The notes under the pieces: model-generated | Databases searched by the model: none | The model's input: the letters and a program-made list of their open reading frames with translations, nothing else | What the model was told of the DNA's origin: nothing | Program-made: the position numbers and the translations under genes | Shown here: positions 36,160-47,800 of the stretch, one piece after another | How positions within the stretch are numbered: position 1 is the first letter of the stretch | Layout of the letters: each line of letters opens with the position of its first letter | Assembly: GCA_027924585.1 (NCBI GenBank) | Contig: BSBM01000252.1 | Coordinates: forward strand, 7,750,001-7,814,000 | Source: Larix kaempferi | Lineage: Eukaryota > Streptophyta > Pinopsida > Pinales > Pinaceae | Reading direction: 5' to 3' | Length of the DNA: 64,000 nt

Positions 36160-39100
36160 TGTCACCTACCCAAATTTCTGAACATTATTATTTTATTTGC
36201 AAATTACTTTATGTTAAATTTAATTACAAAGTTTTGTAATTATGATCAGTTTTGATCATGGATGAATGTAATTACTGATTATTATTATTTAAATAAATTA
36301 ATTAGGAGACAAACACCCAAGAGGACTATTAAATGAGTGTTCACTGACCCACTACGAGGAATGGAAGCTGTTGGAAGGTATGGGACAGATGGCAGCAATT
36401 GCATCACACCACTAGCTGTTGGTTATGGGACAACTACCCCTAAAAATAGGGCATTATCCCCCAGGTGGAGGGAGTGAGCAGGCAGCTCATTTAATGACCC
36501 AGTAACATTTGAAAAGGCCTAGGGAGCCTATAAAGGCAAATTCGAATTGAGCAGGCAGTTCTTAATGAATATTTCTGCAGAATATTTTCCTCATGTGCAT
36601 CAGGTGATCACTGAGAGATTCGAATAGGGAGGCTAGTGGTGACTATAATCTTAAGTCTGCATTATTGTTGAGAAGAACCAGAGATGCTAGTGCAAGACTA
36701 TTGGACTGCTAGCTATTGAAAATTCAAAAGTTATTTGTTACAGTAAGAAGTCCTATTTCCTGAGTTTCTTCCTCTTGGTGGTTCAGTGAACAGGCTCGGG
36801 GGTCCTAAGACAATACTTGACTGTTTTCAGGAAATTGGTTGGGTGGAACAGTCTTCTTGGGTTGTTTGTTGCCCTACAAATTTATCCAGGTTCTACAAAT
36901 TTTCTACTTTATCTCAGCTAGTAATTCTGTTCTGTATAGTAGTGTTTTCTGTTTTCTGTTTTGAAAAAGAATTTAATTCTAGATTTATTTACAGTCTGAA
37001 TGTTAAAGTTTAAATGATGAATTGGAATTGATGAACCAATATCTATATTTTTTCCCATGTTGTTTTGTGCATCGTACTCCAGTATAGATACGTAAATTAG
37101 GAATGGATAAGAAGATGGGCAAATTTCCAGTGATTCGATAATTAAATAATAATTGATATTGTTTATCAGTTTTCTGCCTTATAGATAAATATAGTAGAAA
37201 GTTTTGTATAATATTTAGATATATATTATAAACATTACCTGAGTTATATGAAAAACAAACAATGCAAAATTTCTATATAGTTGCATTACATTATTCTTAT
37301 CATTACTATGCATATGGAAATAGATAGAAATTATACTTCTATATATAATATATTATGTTTACATTTTAATAACATAGCCACAGACAAATGAATGTATTCA
37401 TTATATCAAGACTGTACATCACTGTTATCACACAGTTTTCACATTCCAGAGACACACACTGTTTTCTCTTCTTGCTATGTCCATTCCGTTATTTTTATAG
37501 CTCACACAATTAAGGAAAATGCTACCAAGCTTCTATTTCAATAGATATTTTGAACTATCTATGTCGATTTCCAAACTAAGTTTCGTATCAAACCCTGATT
37601 AGGTTTCGATTTTCCATTATCATTATTTACTTTAAAAATAAACTCGTTATACCTAGGTTACGAATCGAACCAAGGTCTTTTGAAACTTATACCTTAAACA
37701 TTTAATACCTACTCAAACAAAAAACCCGATCAAGGGTATGACCCTGTTCTTTTTACAAATGAAAAGAAAACCATATCTAGACATCACTTAACAGAGTTTA
37801 TTAAAAACATGGTTTAGCTCAAAAATCACGATAACAGTCCATAGCATTAAATCGTTTTACATAAACAATGATTACAGATTTAAATAACACAGTACACATC
37901 CATTTTTCCAAAAGGAAGGATTGATTTTCACAGTTAAATGAGCCTCGACTCTTTTTCTCCTTTCTTTTTATTTTCTCAAACAAATCATACAAGTTGTGAT
38001 TTACAGTTACAGAGTTCCAACTTCATTAGAACGAAAACGTTGAACTCAAAAATGAAAGTTTCCAACATATTTCCAAATAATTACAAAGAACCCTTTGTTC
38101 TGACTAGCTTATAACCCACAGTTCGACAAAATAGACAACATAGTCAAATGTTTTAGTTTCTTGGAAACAAAACGAAGATCGTAGCCCTGTACAGACCCTA
38201 TTCATTAACAAAAGAATTGTTTTAAGTTTTTCCCAACTGAAGATAATGACGAGGCACGGCGAGGATTTGGCCACTCATCCTTTGAAACCACTGCATGACA
38301 CTAATGAGAGCACCTACGAGGGTTTTGGAAGACCCTAAGCTTACCAGTTTGGTAGCACACCTCGCTTTCCAAAACCTTTCCCGAACCTTTCCTGTACCAC
38401 CTGCAACTGACACGACAAGTATTTAAGTTAAATACCACTTAACTGTCATACTATTACAGCAAAATTTAATGGAAGAAATCACTAAGGTTGACATCCTTTA
38501 CCTTCTTGACGAACAGCCAAATTCTTGGCTTTCACCCAAATAACGATAAGAGTTCTTCCGTAGTCGAGATTGGGTACTGTTATCAATTACAAATCGGTGT
38601 GTTCTCACCTATTCTCTAGAAAGTTAAAACTATAAAACTACTAACTCATTGGTAACTTAAACCAGAGACCCAGACCTCCATCACAACGCCATTATAATGG
38701 TTCAAAACCTGCAACTCCAACCTTGGTCTACAGGTCTCAGGGTCGAACCCCTTCAAGTTTGCAAACCCTAGATTTTTGGGCAGCCTGTTGGCCACACAAC
38801 CCAAAATGATAACACAATAGACGATTTTTCCATCTCTTAAACCAAATCAACGACAAGAGTTAGGGTTGTGATCCAATGGTCCAAACCCTTCACGATCAAC
38901 GCTCCTTATTGTGCCAGCGAGTTTGCATTGGGTTGAGAAACCCATGCATTCATTGCACTAACACTTCACGTGTATGGTATTGCCACAGGGGATCACGATG
39001 GATCGTTCTAAACATCCAACTTGGACGAGTGTTAACTCATAACTATGACACGGTGGTCTCGACATTCACCATTAACGATGATATTACATTAAGTGGAAGG

Positions 39101-40327
39101 ACAACAATCCATGTCACCCTGACTTTTATATCAAGCTTTTAATGCAGAATCAAAAGACAATCTCCACGATGGCTTGACGTTCATGTCACATAATTGAACT
39201 AGCAAATCGCTACCCTACGAGAATTTAATTCATGTCAGTGCTTTAAAAAAAACACGTATGGATTTGCAATCAAAAACCTCATGTTAATGTTCATATTGTA
39301 AATAACAGTTCTCATTTTATAAGCTACGACTTAGACTTATTGTATCGAGGCTTAAGTTTAGTCAATTATAGTAAATTTCGATTCATATATCATATTTATA
39401 ATGGCATTTTGCAATATGATTTCAATATATTAAACTTCGGCATACAATGTGTATAGTTTAAAAATACTAAGGTAATGCTTAGGATAGAAAACTATAGATT
39501 GATTGGTTACTACATTTTTCATAAGTCTTCATTTTCTTAGCTATTGAAAAGAGATAAGAGTATGAAATTGTTACCTTTCAATAAGTCCATGATTTTATAA
39601 CCATTTTAACATCCATGCTATGGCTATGGACTTCATGTCCTATCTCTTATCACATTATTACGATGTTTTACAAAACATTCTATGACTTTAGTAAGTGTAC
39701 AAATACTTATCATCTCAAGACGACGACAGAGCTAACCTTTACTACGACGATGAGAACAACGACTATATTTTTTTACCAACTTGACGATGTTAATAAATGG
39801 CAATACGAAAACTTAGTAGAGATGTAAGACAAGTTGAAAGACCAGTAAGCAACACTAGACATTCATACCTGGAAATATGTTGTTTTGTGAAAAGGAATTC
39901 ACAACATATCTTTTTGACATTGAAATGAATTATACTTGTACTTTTAATCTATACGGCCATGAGATTTCTTACCTGTCATTTGCACAGAGGACAATCATTA
40001 TGCTTTAGCATTGCAGCTAAGTGAGCTCTAGGGTACCTCATAGGACACCCTTATGTAGCCAAGTCAAACTGTCAGTATCATTGTAAAAGAATAGTGTCGC
40101 ATTCTATTCCGGTCGACTAGTACAAATATTTTCACAATCATGTTGACTAACTATATATTAAAACTATCATTATCATATGGTTGTCTAAACAGAAATTAAA
40201 GCATGTGTAATATTAACAACTTTACAATTAATGCTGTCATAATCTCATTTATTACTTCCGCAGTTAATTTTATTTTAATTAATGCTGTTATCAAAAATTT
40301 TAAATTTTTATGAATTTTTGGGATGTT
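36160..40327 (+). mobile_element. Solo LTR, diverged relative of the young chromovirus
   Basis: The first kilobase aligns with the young LTR: TGTCACCTACCC, TTATGTTAAATTTAAT, AATAAATTAATTAGGAGAC, a GAGCAGGCAGCTCATT block and, near 36790, GGCTCGGGGGTCCTAAGA followed by GGAACAG. The right end (AAAATTTTAAATTTTT, then TGTTACA) parallels the young LTR end. There is no internal region. An exact ACAAG flanks it. By strict placement of the duplication the LTR ends at 40327 (GATGTT), but the canonical CA end would be 40330 (TGTTACA), overlapping the duplication. It sits in frame within the DUF7869-like relic. The short frames inside it are not genes. Confidence 0.85.
36529..36535 (+). promoter_or_regulatory. 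Putative TATA box of the solo LTR
   Basis: TATAAAG, about 370 bases into the LTR, in the context AGCCTATAAAGGC. It supports the position of the weaker TATA-like box in the young LTRs. Confidence 0.5.
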
Positions 40328-40332
40328 ACAAG
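40328..40332. repeat. Target-site duplication, right (ACAAG), solo LTR
   Basis: Exact copy of 36155-36159. Removing the LTR and one copy joins the flanking frame (CNK to PRDEF). Confidence 0.75.
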
Positions 40333-40740
40333 CCTAGAGATGAATTCATTCCAAGAGTGGATGTTGTAAAGGGCCAAATGGTCATTGTGCAATCTGGTTG
40401 GGTAGGGAGATTGGTAATATTTATCAGGATTCATATGCTAGTGCTGTTGGGTCTTACAAAGTAGAGGTGCAATGGTGGAAGCCAACAGGAGCATCGAAGG
40501 ATATGAAGGTCTTGTACAAAAACTACTTAGATAGAAATAAACAATGGGTTGTTGGTGCAAAACAAAATATGATGATCGATGTAAATAGCATCATATGGGA
40601 ATGGTAACCAAGGAAAGGATGGACAAGAGAAAAAAATAGAATAAACGAGAAGGGAATTGCAGCAGTTAAGGCACAACGAGAGCATGTGGGGCATAGTGTT
40701 CAGAGTGGGATGGATGTTACTTCGGATATCGTCTGATGTG
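40333..40740 (+). pseudogene. C-terminal part of the DUF7869-like relic
   Basis: Reading on from the LTR insertion point gives PRDEFIPRVDVVKGQMVIVQ. After one frame change near 40400 it gives GREIGNIYQDSYASAVGSYK, VEVQWWKP and a WEW end at about 40607, with possible further coding to 40736. The frame matches the codon interrupted at 36159, so both belong to one ancestral protein. No separate function is recognised. Confidence 0.5.
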
Positions 40741-40939
40741 ATCTTAGCCCAAACAATTTATATTTTGTTTCAATCCTTCTAGTTTGTCTATCAACATGGT
40801 TGGGTCTTTTCCGTGCCGATTGTTTTGATGTCAAACAATAAGGCTTTATGTTTAGTCTCCAAGGTTGATAATAGACATGGGAATTTCTCTATATGGAATT
40901 TTTTGTCTCATAAGTGCAATGTGAAAAGAAGACAGATGT

Positions 40940-41375
40940 AATCTTTTTTACCAGTATATAATACAAATTTTCTCTTTTTTTGCTTAAAAAAAAAACAATC
41001 CTTTCAATAAACAAGAAAACTAGTGGCACACGGGGATCAAATTTGAAGGGCTGAACTTAATTTCGGGTTTAAGGTTATATATTCATACCGCCCTTCTAGC
41101 ATGAAGGGATTTAATTAAAAAAGATAATAACTAAAAACACTTTTCATTCTTTTCAGGTTTAATCTTTTTTACTAGTATATAATACAAATTTTCTCTTTTT
41201 TTGCTTAAAAAAAAAACAATCCTTTCAATAAACAAGAAAACTAGTGGTGCACAGGGATCAAATTTGAAGGGCTAAACTTAATTTCGGGTTTAAGGTTATA
41301 TATTCATACCGCCCTTCTAGCATGAAGGGATTTAATTAAAAAAGATAATAACTAAAAACACTTTTCATTCTTTTT
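40940..41375. repeat. Two-unit tandem duplication, 221 bp period
   Basis: AATCTTTTTTACCAGTATAT begins at 40940 and recurs, one base changed, at 41161. The units run through ACCGCCCTTCTAGCATGAAG to CACTTTTCATTC. Only a few substitutions separate them, so the duplication is fairly recent. An A- and GA-rich stretch follows at 41390-41510. Confidence 0.93.
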
Positions 41376-41544
41376 ATGAGATTTCATTCTATTTAAAAAA
41401 GAAGAAGAAGAAAGAATGCTTCTATTTAAAAAAAAACAAAAGAAAATAATGTTTCTATTTAAAAAAATACAAAAGGAAATAATGATTCTATTAAAAAAAA
41501 TAGACTAGTATTCATATAATGCTACTGTAATGATACTAGTGTAA

Positions 41545-42179
41545 ATGTGTAAAGTTACTTATTTACAATTAATTCAACAAGTAAACTTCAGTTTGACGAA
41601 CATTATGGACCACCATCGTCAAGAGGAAGAGGAGAATATAACTGATGATTGTCGCAGAGTCTCTCATGCTCATAAGACAGTTTGGAGGAAATCTAGGGAT
41701 CATACGATTGGTGGATTAAACAACTATTTCATTTACCTAAAGAGTCTTTTGAGATCGCAAGCTACAATTAAAACTATTGCCGAAACGAAGTTTTATTTCA
41801 AATTGTGAGCATATCCAAGGTTTAATTGAAACCATGACCAGATCTCGTTGATTTGGCCCCTTCTTTGACCTCTTCTCTCAGTTCAATGATGAGCCTTACA
41901 TACAGAACAACGTTCCTAAGGTCCGGTGTGGAAGACATCAAACCACACCTGCAAAAGGATTATGAGGTAGTCTACTTGGACATCAAAGCGCACAAAGAGA
42001 CAACCGACGACATGAGGTACATCTCTCAGCAATTAACTTGTCAGGACTCAACAATTGATGATTTGGAGCGCAATTTGATTGAACTTATGGGGACATTGGA
42101 TATTATAAAAGATTTAATTTTGAAGATGGCTAGGATGTCACAGTGCAGCCACTGCCAGGATCCCCCTCTGTGGACATGA
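41545..42179 (+). other. Two unrecognised short frames, doubtful coding
   Basis: A 87-codon frame (41545-41808) encodes a basic, H/R/E-rich peptide. A 108-codon frame (41853-42179) encodes a helical peptide with a pattern suggestive of a coiled coil (QDSTIDDLERNLIELMG) and a C-terminal CSHCQ. They lie in different frames with a short gap. They could be exons or remnants of an element; I see no family motif. Confidence 0.2.
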
Positions 42180-42379
42180 GAATTGCTGAGGAAACCTCTA
42201 TTCAACGACAAAATTTTTTGTAGAAGAGATCCCTACTTGGATGAGTTATTACCTCCATTTTGGAAAATTTGAATTTTTTTTTGCATCTTGTTAAATTTAC
42301 AGAGCCATACTGGGAAAGCTATTTATGCTCCTAGGCTCTCCTTTTTGTAATGAATGGTTGTGAATAGCCTTTTGAATAA

Positions 42380-42690
42380 ATCCATCTATATGCTTCAATA
42401 TAATTACAAAGAAGTACTTTATAGAGAAATATGATCAAATGATGAATATATCTTTCTGGATATAACTCATTGTAGACAAAAATCTTATCAATGGCAGAAG
42501 GCAACTTCCTCAACATAATTACATAAAAGTAATCTAGATGGAAATATGGACAATGGAAGAATATTGTTGAATATATACTTCCAAATATAACTCATTGTAG
42601 ACATAAATCTTGTCAATGGAAGAAGACCAGTTATTCAATATAATTACAGAGAGTTAATCTAGATATAAAAATATGGTCAATGGAAGAAGG
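42380..42690. repeat. Degenerate tandem repeat, 115-125 bp unit
   Basis: TCAATATAATTACA-like blocks occur at 42395, 42510 and 42635. TATAACTCATTGTAGACA occurs at 42461 and 42586. ATATGG-CAATGGAAGAA follows in each unit. There are about three diverged units. Confidence 0.75.
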
Positions 42691-43329
42691 TTGCTTATAT
42701 GACATGTGAGGTAAAGTGCGGACATCGTTTCCTAATGATATCTGCTAGTTTAGCAATAGTGAAAGAGGAAACGAAGCAAATATTTTGGCCTCATACATTT
42801 GGTTCCTCTATCAAAAATATATGATCTTCACATGCATCATCTACATTTGGTTCCTTCAATCCATTAAACCATGTAAATATTCCCAATCTTAGTTACTAAA
42901 CTCTTGAATTGCAACAAGTACCAAACTAGTAATTTTACTAGTATTTATTTATGACGGATAAGTGAATTTGGTGGACCTTGATTTGGCGGGTGTAAATTAT
43001 GCATGACTGTAGAAACTGATGAGTAAATTCCAAGCAGACCTGTCAAATACATTCTAGTGAAGCAAATACATTCTACATGCCATCAATTTCCAGGCCTCTG
43101 ACTCACGAACTTCTATATAATTGTACAATCACTCTAGCAAAATCTACAGAGATGATATGTTACTCGAGCAAAATATACAAAGATGATATCCTGCCATACT
43201 TTGTTCATTACCATTCCCCATCCGTCCCATCCGTCTTCATTACTAATTTTGGAAAAATAAATATTTATAAGTTTTAAATCCGTAATAAAAAATTAGTAAC
43301 ATCGCTATAGTCAATGTGCCAAATCAAAT

Positions 43330-44276
43330 CTGACACATGTCACAATATGAGCATTCCACGTGTCACCCTGGGATACTAGATATCAACATTTTAACAACAA
43401 AATTTATATAAGTTTTGCTTCAAAGACTTTGCTGGCAAGTGGAAATATTCTCAAAAAAAGAGGGGTCGCTCTTTCTCCAAGGTGTTATATTTTTACAATT
43501 CCCTCGTAAATGAAGGGCCGACCAACCCTTCTTATTCCCAATATTCTTTTCATAATATTTCAACACTACAAGAAGGGTCAGTCGATCCTTCTTGTGTTAT
43601 CCATTATGGATATAGCTGAATTGCTGGATAAAGGTTTTCACAATTAACAACGAAAAGAAGGGGCATCCAATCCTTCTTGTCGGAAAACAGAAGCCGGGAC
43701 AAACCATTTTTATATGTTATAACTTCCAAGGTGTTTTATTTTTACAATTCCCTCGTAATTGAAGGGTCGGCTGACCCTTCTTATTCCCAATATTATTTTC
43801 ATAATAGTTCGATACTACAAGAAGGGTCGGTCGACCCTTCTTATTCCCAATATTCTTTCCATAATAGTTCAACACGGGAAGAAGGTTCGGTCGATCCTTC
43901 TTGTGTTCTCCATTATGGATATAGCTGAATTGTTGGATAAAGGTTTTCACAATTAACTACGAAAAGAAGGGGCGACCGATCCTTCTTGTCGAAAAATGGA
44001 AGTCTTGACAAACCATTTCTATATGTTATAACTTCCAAGGTGTTCTATTTTTCCAATTCCCTTGTAATTGAAGGGTCGGACGACCCTTATTATTCCCAAT
44101 ATAATTTTCATAATAGTTCAACAATGGAAGAAGGGTTGGTCGATCCTTATTGTGTTCTCCATTATGGATATAGTTGAATTGTTGGATAAAGGTTTTCACA
44201 ATTAACTACAAAAAGAAGGGGCAGCCAATCCTTCTTGTCGGGAAACGAAAGTCGGGACAAACCATTTTTATATGTT
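43330..44276. repeat. Hairpin-rich dispersed repeat, copy B (uninterrupted)
   Basis: This is the second copy of the repeat split at 1651/24798. It carries about three higher-order units that start with CCAAGGTGTT (43474, 43728, 44036), each followed by ACAATTCCCTCGTAA and several GAAGGGTCGGTC-type imperfect palindromes, the clearest at 43819-43842. TTATCCATTATGG at 43607 is the unoccupied form of the chromovirus target. Repetitive peptides in all frames (PSYSQY and HNSS blocks) are products of the repeat, not genes. It ends abruptly where an inverted LTR fragment begins. Confidence 0.8.
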
Positions 44277-45096
44277 GATCTTCTGCTTGACGAACCTGCA
44301 ATACAAAATATACCTTCCTCAGCGTATCTTGACCATGTAATATATGATGAACTTACAAAGCAATTTAACATCAACCATAATCAATAATTAAGCCAAATAG
44401 ACATACAATCCAATAGATATCTGATTTGGGACAAGAAGGGTGTTTTGACCTTTTTATTGTCAAAGAAACATGAAATCGGTACAGTATACCTGACGTGTAG
44501 AGATGTTTCTGCAACCGGATCCTGGGCTCCTGATCTTCACTCTGACTTTGGAATTTCCTCCAACTTAACAATACTTCAAGCCTTCTCTCAAGATTTTATG
44601 GCTATTGTGAGTTCTAAGTCTATTGAGTGTAACCCCTCTCATGGATCCTCCTTGTATTTATGGGACAAGGTAGGCAGTTTAGATCAAGAGGTGGTTGGAT
44701 TGGGAGGTTGGGGAAGTTGCAGAACCAATTTCAACTAATCCCAATTCATTAAATTAATATGTTTGTGATTTCATCTTAAGATGTACGCGGGTTTCATACA
44801 ACAAGAGTAGCATACAGGAAGCAATTTTTGGGCTTTACAACATGCGTTTACAACTTTTTGGGAGGTGTACGCTAGTTTCCCTTGAGGAGAGTAGGGTACA
44901 GTACACTGGTCTTGTATGCAGAGAGGGGCGTACATGTGGCAAAAACAAGAGAAATTGCAATCTTGTCAGATGAGAAGTGTATTTCTAGCAACAAATCATC
45001 TGAGGCAATCTAGCTCTTCCATCCTTTATGTCCTTTTGTGTGATATACACGGCAAGGTGATCACGGGACGAAGAAGTGCATATTTGACCTATAACA
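44277..45096 (-). mobile_element. Inverted, 3'-truncated LTR fragment
   Basis: The minus strand from 45096 begins TGTTATAGGTCAAAT and follows the LTR at 58768-59587 closely, including the GTACGCCCCTCTCTGC block and an ATAAATAC TATA-like box. It stops inside the GCAGAAGATC segment, so about the last 190 bases of the LTR are missing. There is no polypurine tract next to 45096, and no target duplication was found. It is probably a truncated solo LTR. Confidence 0.85.
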
Positions 45097-46975
45097 TCTA
45101 CTATAGTTTGAACTATTTTATTCATTTAAGCACTTGGTTAATTGTTTTAGCCTAGTCTTTAAGCTTACAGGTGGAGTTAGATGCCTAATTAATGCCATTT
45201 TTCATCGTGGTGATTATTTCACAAGTTTTATCAGGTATGAACAACTCATCAAGCGTCTTTTTGTCATTATTTAGCTCATTAAATTCAATTACTAATGAGA
45301 CCGAGCTTACTCTTTGTTCTTTCTCGTGCTCATAAAACAATGTGAATAAGTCACCGAGTTATATTTTATTACTTTTTCGGGCTCGTTAAACTCCTACGAA
45401 AAAGGAACCCCCTGGAGTCTTTCTTTAAGCTCTTTTCAGGATTTCTAAATACGAAAAGATCGCCAAGCAAACTTGATGTGTTCACGCTTGTAAAAGTATT
45501 TGAATGATCGTCTTCCTGGTGATAGTTTACCCCTTTTTCGGACCAGGGGGCACTAATTACGAAAAATGAATACTCCAGCCAATCATGACTGGAAGAGTCC
45601 TCTCTCACATTGTTTTACCCTTTTCCGGGCGAAGAGGCAAACCTTACGAAAAATGACCTTTGGAGTCTTCTTTAGTTCTTTTCATACTCTCTAAATATGA
45701 AATGATGCCGATTTTACCTTCTATGGACTCGTTAAAATTCAACATTCAAGGGCCTGCCATGGGACAAACCCCTCTTTTCCTAGGTTCAAAAAACATTTGG
45801 GATTGGACTCATCTATGAGATGAGCTATACCGAGCATCTCGTTACCCTCCTCAAGATTGTTAAAAAACACATGAGGCACTCATCAGTCATGATGGGGAAA
45901 AAGGAAATTTTTTGTGTTACACTTTAACCTGTGGCAGTACTTAGTCATTCTTGAACATGGAACTCATTTGCATTTGCATTCAGTACTTGAGTAATCCGTT
46001 TGTCATCAAGTCTTGCTAACTTCATGAGTCTTGTTACTCCTTTGGGTCATCCAAAGAATACTTCCACCATCAGTTACATTAGGAGTTGGCGTCGTTCTCA
46101 TCATGTCAATACTTCCAAGTCATATCATGCCCATGTTCAAGATACATTCACCGCTCATCGTTTGCAGTCAGTACACCCTCTGTCATGTCGGTCTACTCTG
46201 AGTCAGTGTTGCATGTTACTATTCCATCCGATCTACTCCAAACATCTGTTATCGAGTTTCGTGTTGATGATGGGGTATTTATCATGGCCCTCCTTCGACG
46301 GATTCATCCTCCTCGACTTCAAAACATCATCCAAGGACTGAATCTAGAAACCAACCGAGTACCTTGGGCCTGTATGCCTCAATGGCCGGTTACCTCTCTT
46401 TCACCATGAGTTTACATCATTAACTCTTGATTGAAAGATTTCATCAAAGCATTTGACTTCAACTCATTTATTCGTGCTTGGTGATATGTACTATGATACC
46501 TTGGGGATCATCGACATTAATAGTGGTTTCCCTCGCGCTTGTTGACGATATACATTAATGACCGATAATCAAGTGGCTTATACCATGTTCAACTCCAAAA
46601 CATTGTAATCACATGGATAGATTCGTATCATTGCGAGTTCAACTTGAAGACCCTAGGGATGTCATATTCTACCCAGGTTGTGATGGAGATTGTTTGAGTT
46701 ATATTACGCGGATCCACTTTGTATTGGTCGTGGCTGTGTTATCATCTCATCATGGATCTACAATTGTGTCTAGTAGCCATGATTGTGTTTAGCCGATCTT
46801 TACTGCCATGCATCTGCATTGTATTGGTCGACAACCATGTTGTGAGTCATACGAGACTATGTTCTCAGAGTCAGTTGTACTGCAGCAACATCTTCCATCC
46901 GACAAGTCCTTGCCATCCCTCTATCAAAGAATTTCACCTGTCTAGTTTCATCAGCTTCATGCTTTGGGGGGAATT
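45097..46975 (+). mobile_element. 3' internal region of a gag-protease-type element
   Basis: This stretch has no credible gene but aligns with the 3' internal region of the element at 50376-59773. Examples are TTTTTCGGGCTCGTTAAACT with GGAGTCTTTCTTTA near 45375 versus 57100, AATACTCCAGCC near 45569 versus 57048, and GATATACATTAATGACCG near 46547 versus 58300. It ends in a polypurine tract (CTTTGGGGGGAATTC, 46961-46975) directly before a TGTTACACC LTR start. The 5' part of the element is absent. Confidence 0.7.
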
Positions 46976-47800
46976 CTGTTACACCTAAAATCTTGCCATC
47001 ATAAGACATATGTTAACTCAGTGCACAAATCCCTGAAGTTCCCATGACTATAAGGAAGTTCAATTGAACAAGTTGCTGACCCATTTCCATGGGATCTAGT
47101 TGGGTCAGCGCAGGTTGCTCCCTAGCAACTTTCGCCCAACTAGGTCATATGCGGGTAGTTACCTTCTAGCTTGCGCCGTCGGCTCATGTCACCCTTGTAT
47201 ATCATGTGTCATCCCTATTAGGCGCAGGTTGTCTTAATAAAACTTGCGCCGATGTCAGTTAATGTGGATAAGGGGCATCTTCAAGCAATTTCTTGAAGGT
47301 GTATGACTTGGATCTCTATCCCTAACTTGTAGGAGAGTTGGCATTCGGTTCCCTAACCCCTTGGGAGGATCCCTTAGTCCTCTCCCACCATTTCTCAACC
47401 TATTATATCCTCCTAGTCCTATATATATGAAGATCCTCTCCATTCCAAAGGGAGGAAAGGCTATAGCATCCATATGCTGGTGGAATAAGCTTAGGAGATC
47501 ATCATTCACTTCTTGGAGGCACCCATTTCTCCTTAGAGGCATTGTCTTGGCTTGTTGGAGGAAGATTGTGACTTTAGGGCTTGGTTGTAATCCTCTCTCT
47601 TCTTTGTATTCCCACTTTTATACAGTAATACAAAACTCTTTCCATAAATGTCTTGTTGTTCATTGATATTTATAGCTTACTTCCTTAACCGTTTACTTAG
47701 ATCAGTTATTGTGTAGATGTACTATTACTGCTTGTTTGTCTCTTGCATGTTCTGACAGGTCTTGCAGCTACGGATTTGACGACCGTGGAGCCTAAAGCAA
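46976..47800 (+). repeat. 3' LTR (right end uncertain)
   Basis: TGTTACACCTAAAATC follows a polypurine tract. TATATATA at 47420-47427 is a good core promoter. A possible splice acceptor-like GACAGGTC lies near 47752. No matching partner LTR or target duplication is in the window, so the right boundary is a guess. Its sequence is unrelated to the LTR at 58768 even though the internal 3' regions match. Confidence 0.55.
47420..47427 (+). promoter_or_regulatory. TATA box in the LTR at 46976
   Basis: TATATATA, about 445 bases from the LTR start, in context CCTATATATATGAAG. Confidence 0.5.

Noticed and set aside
36786-39142. Short frames within the solo LTR
   Set aside because: They lie in an LTR that aligns with non-coding LTR sequence; none is conserved.
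43677-44177. Repetitive peptide (PSYSQY, HNSS blocks) as a possible repeat protein
   Set aside because: It appears in several frames and both strands of a hairpin repeat, so it is a by-product of the DNA repeat.
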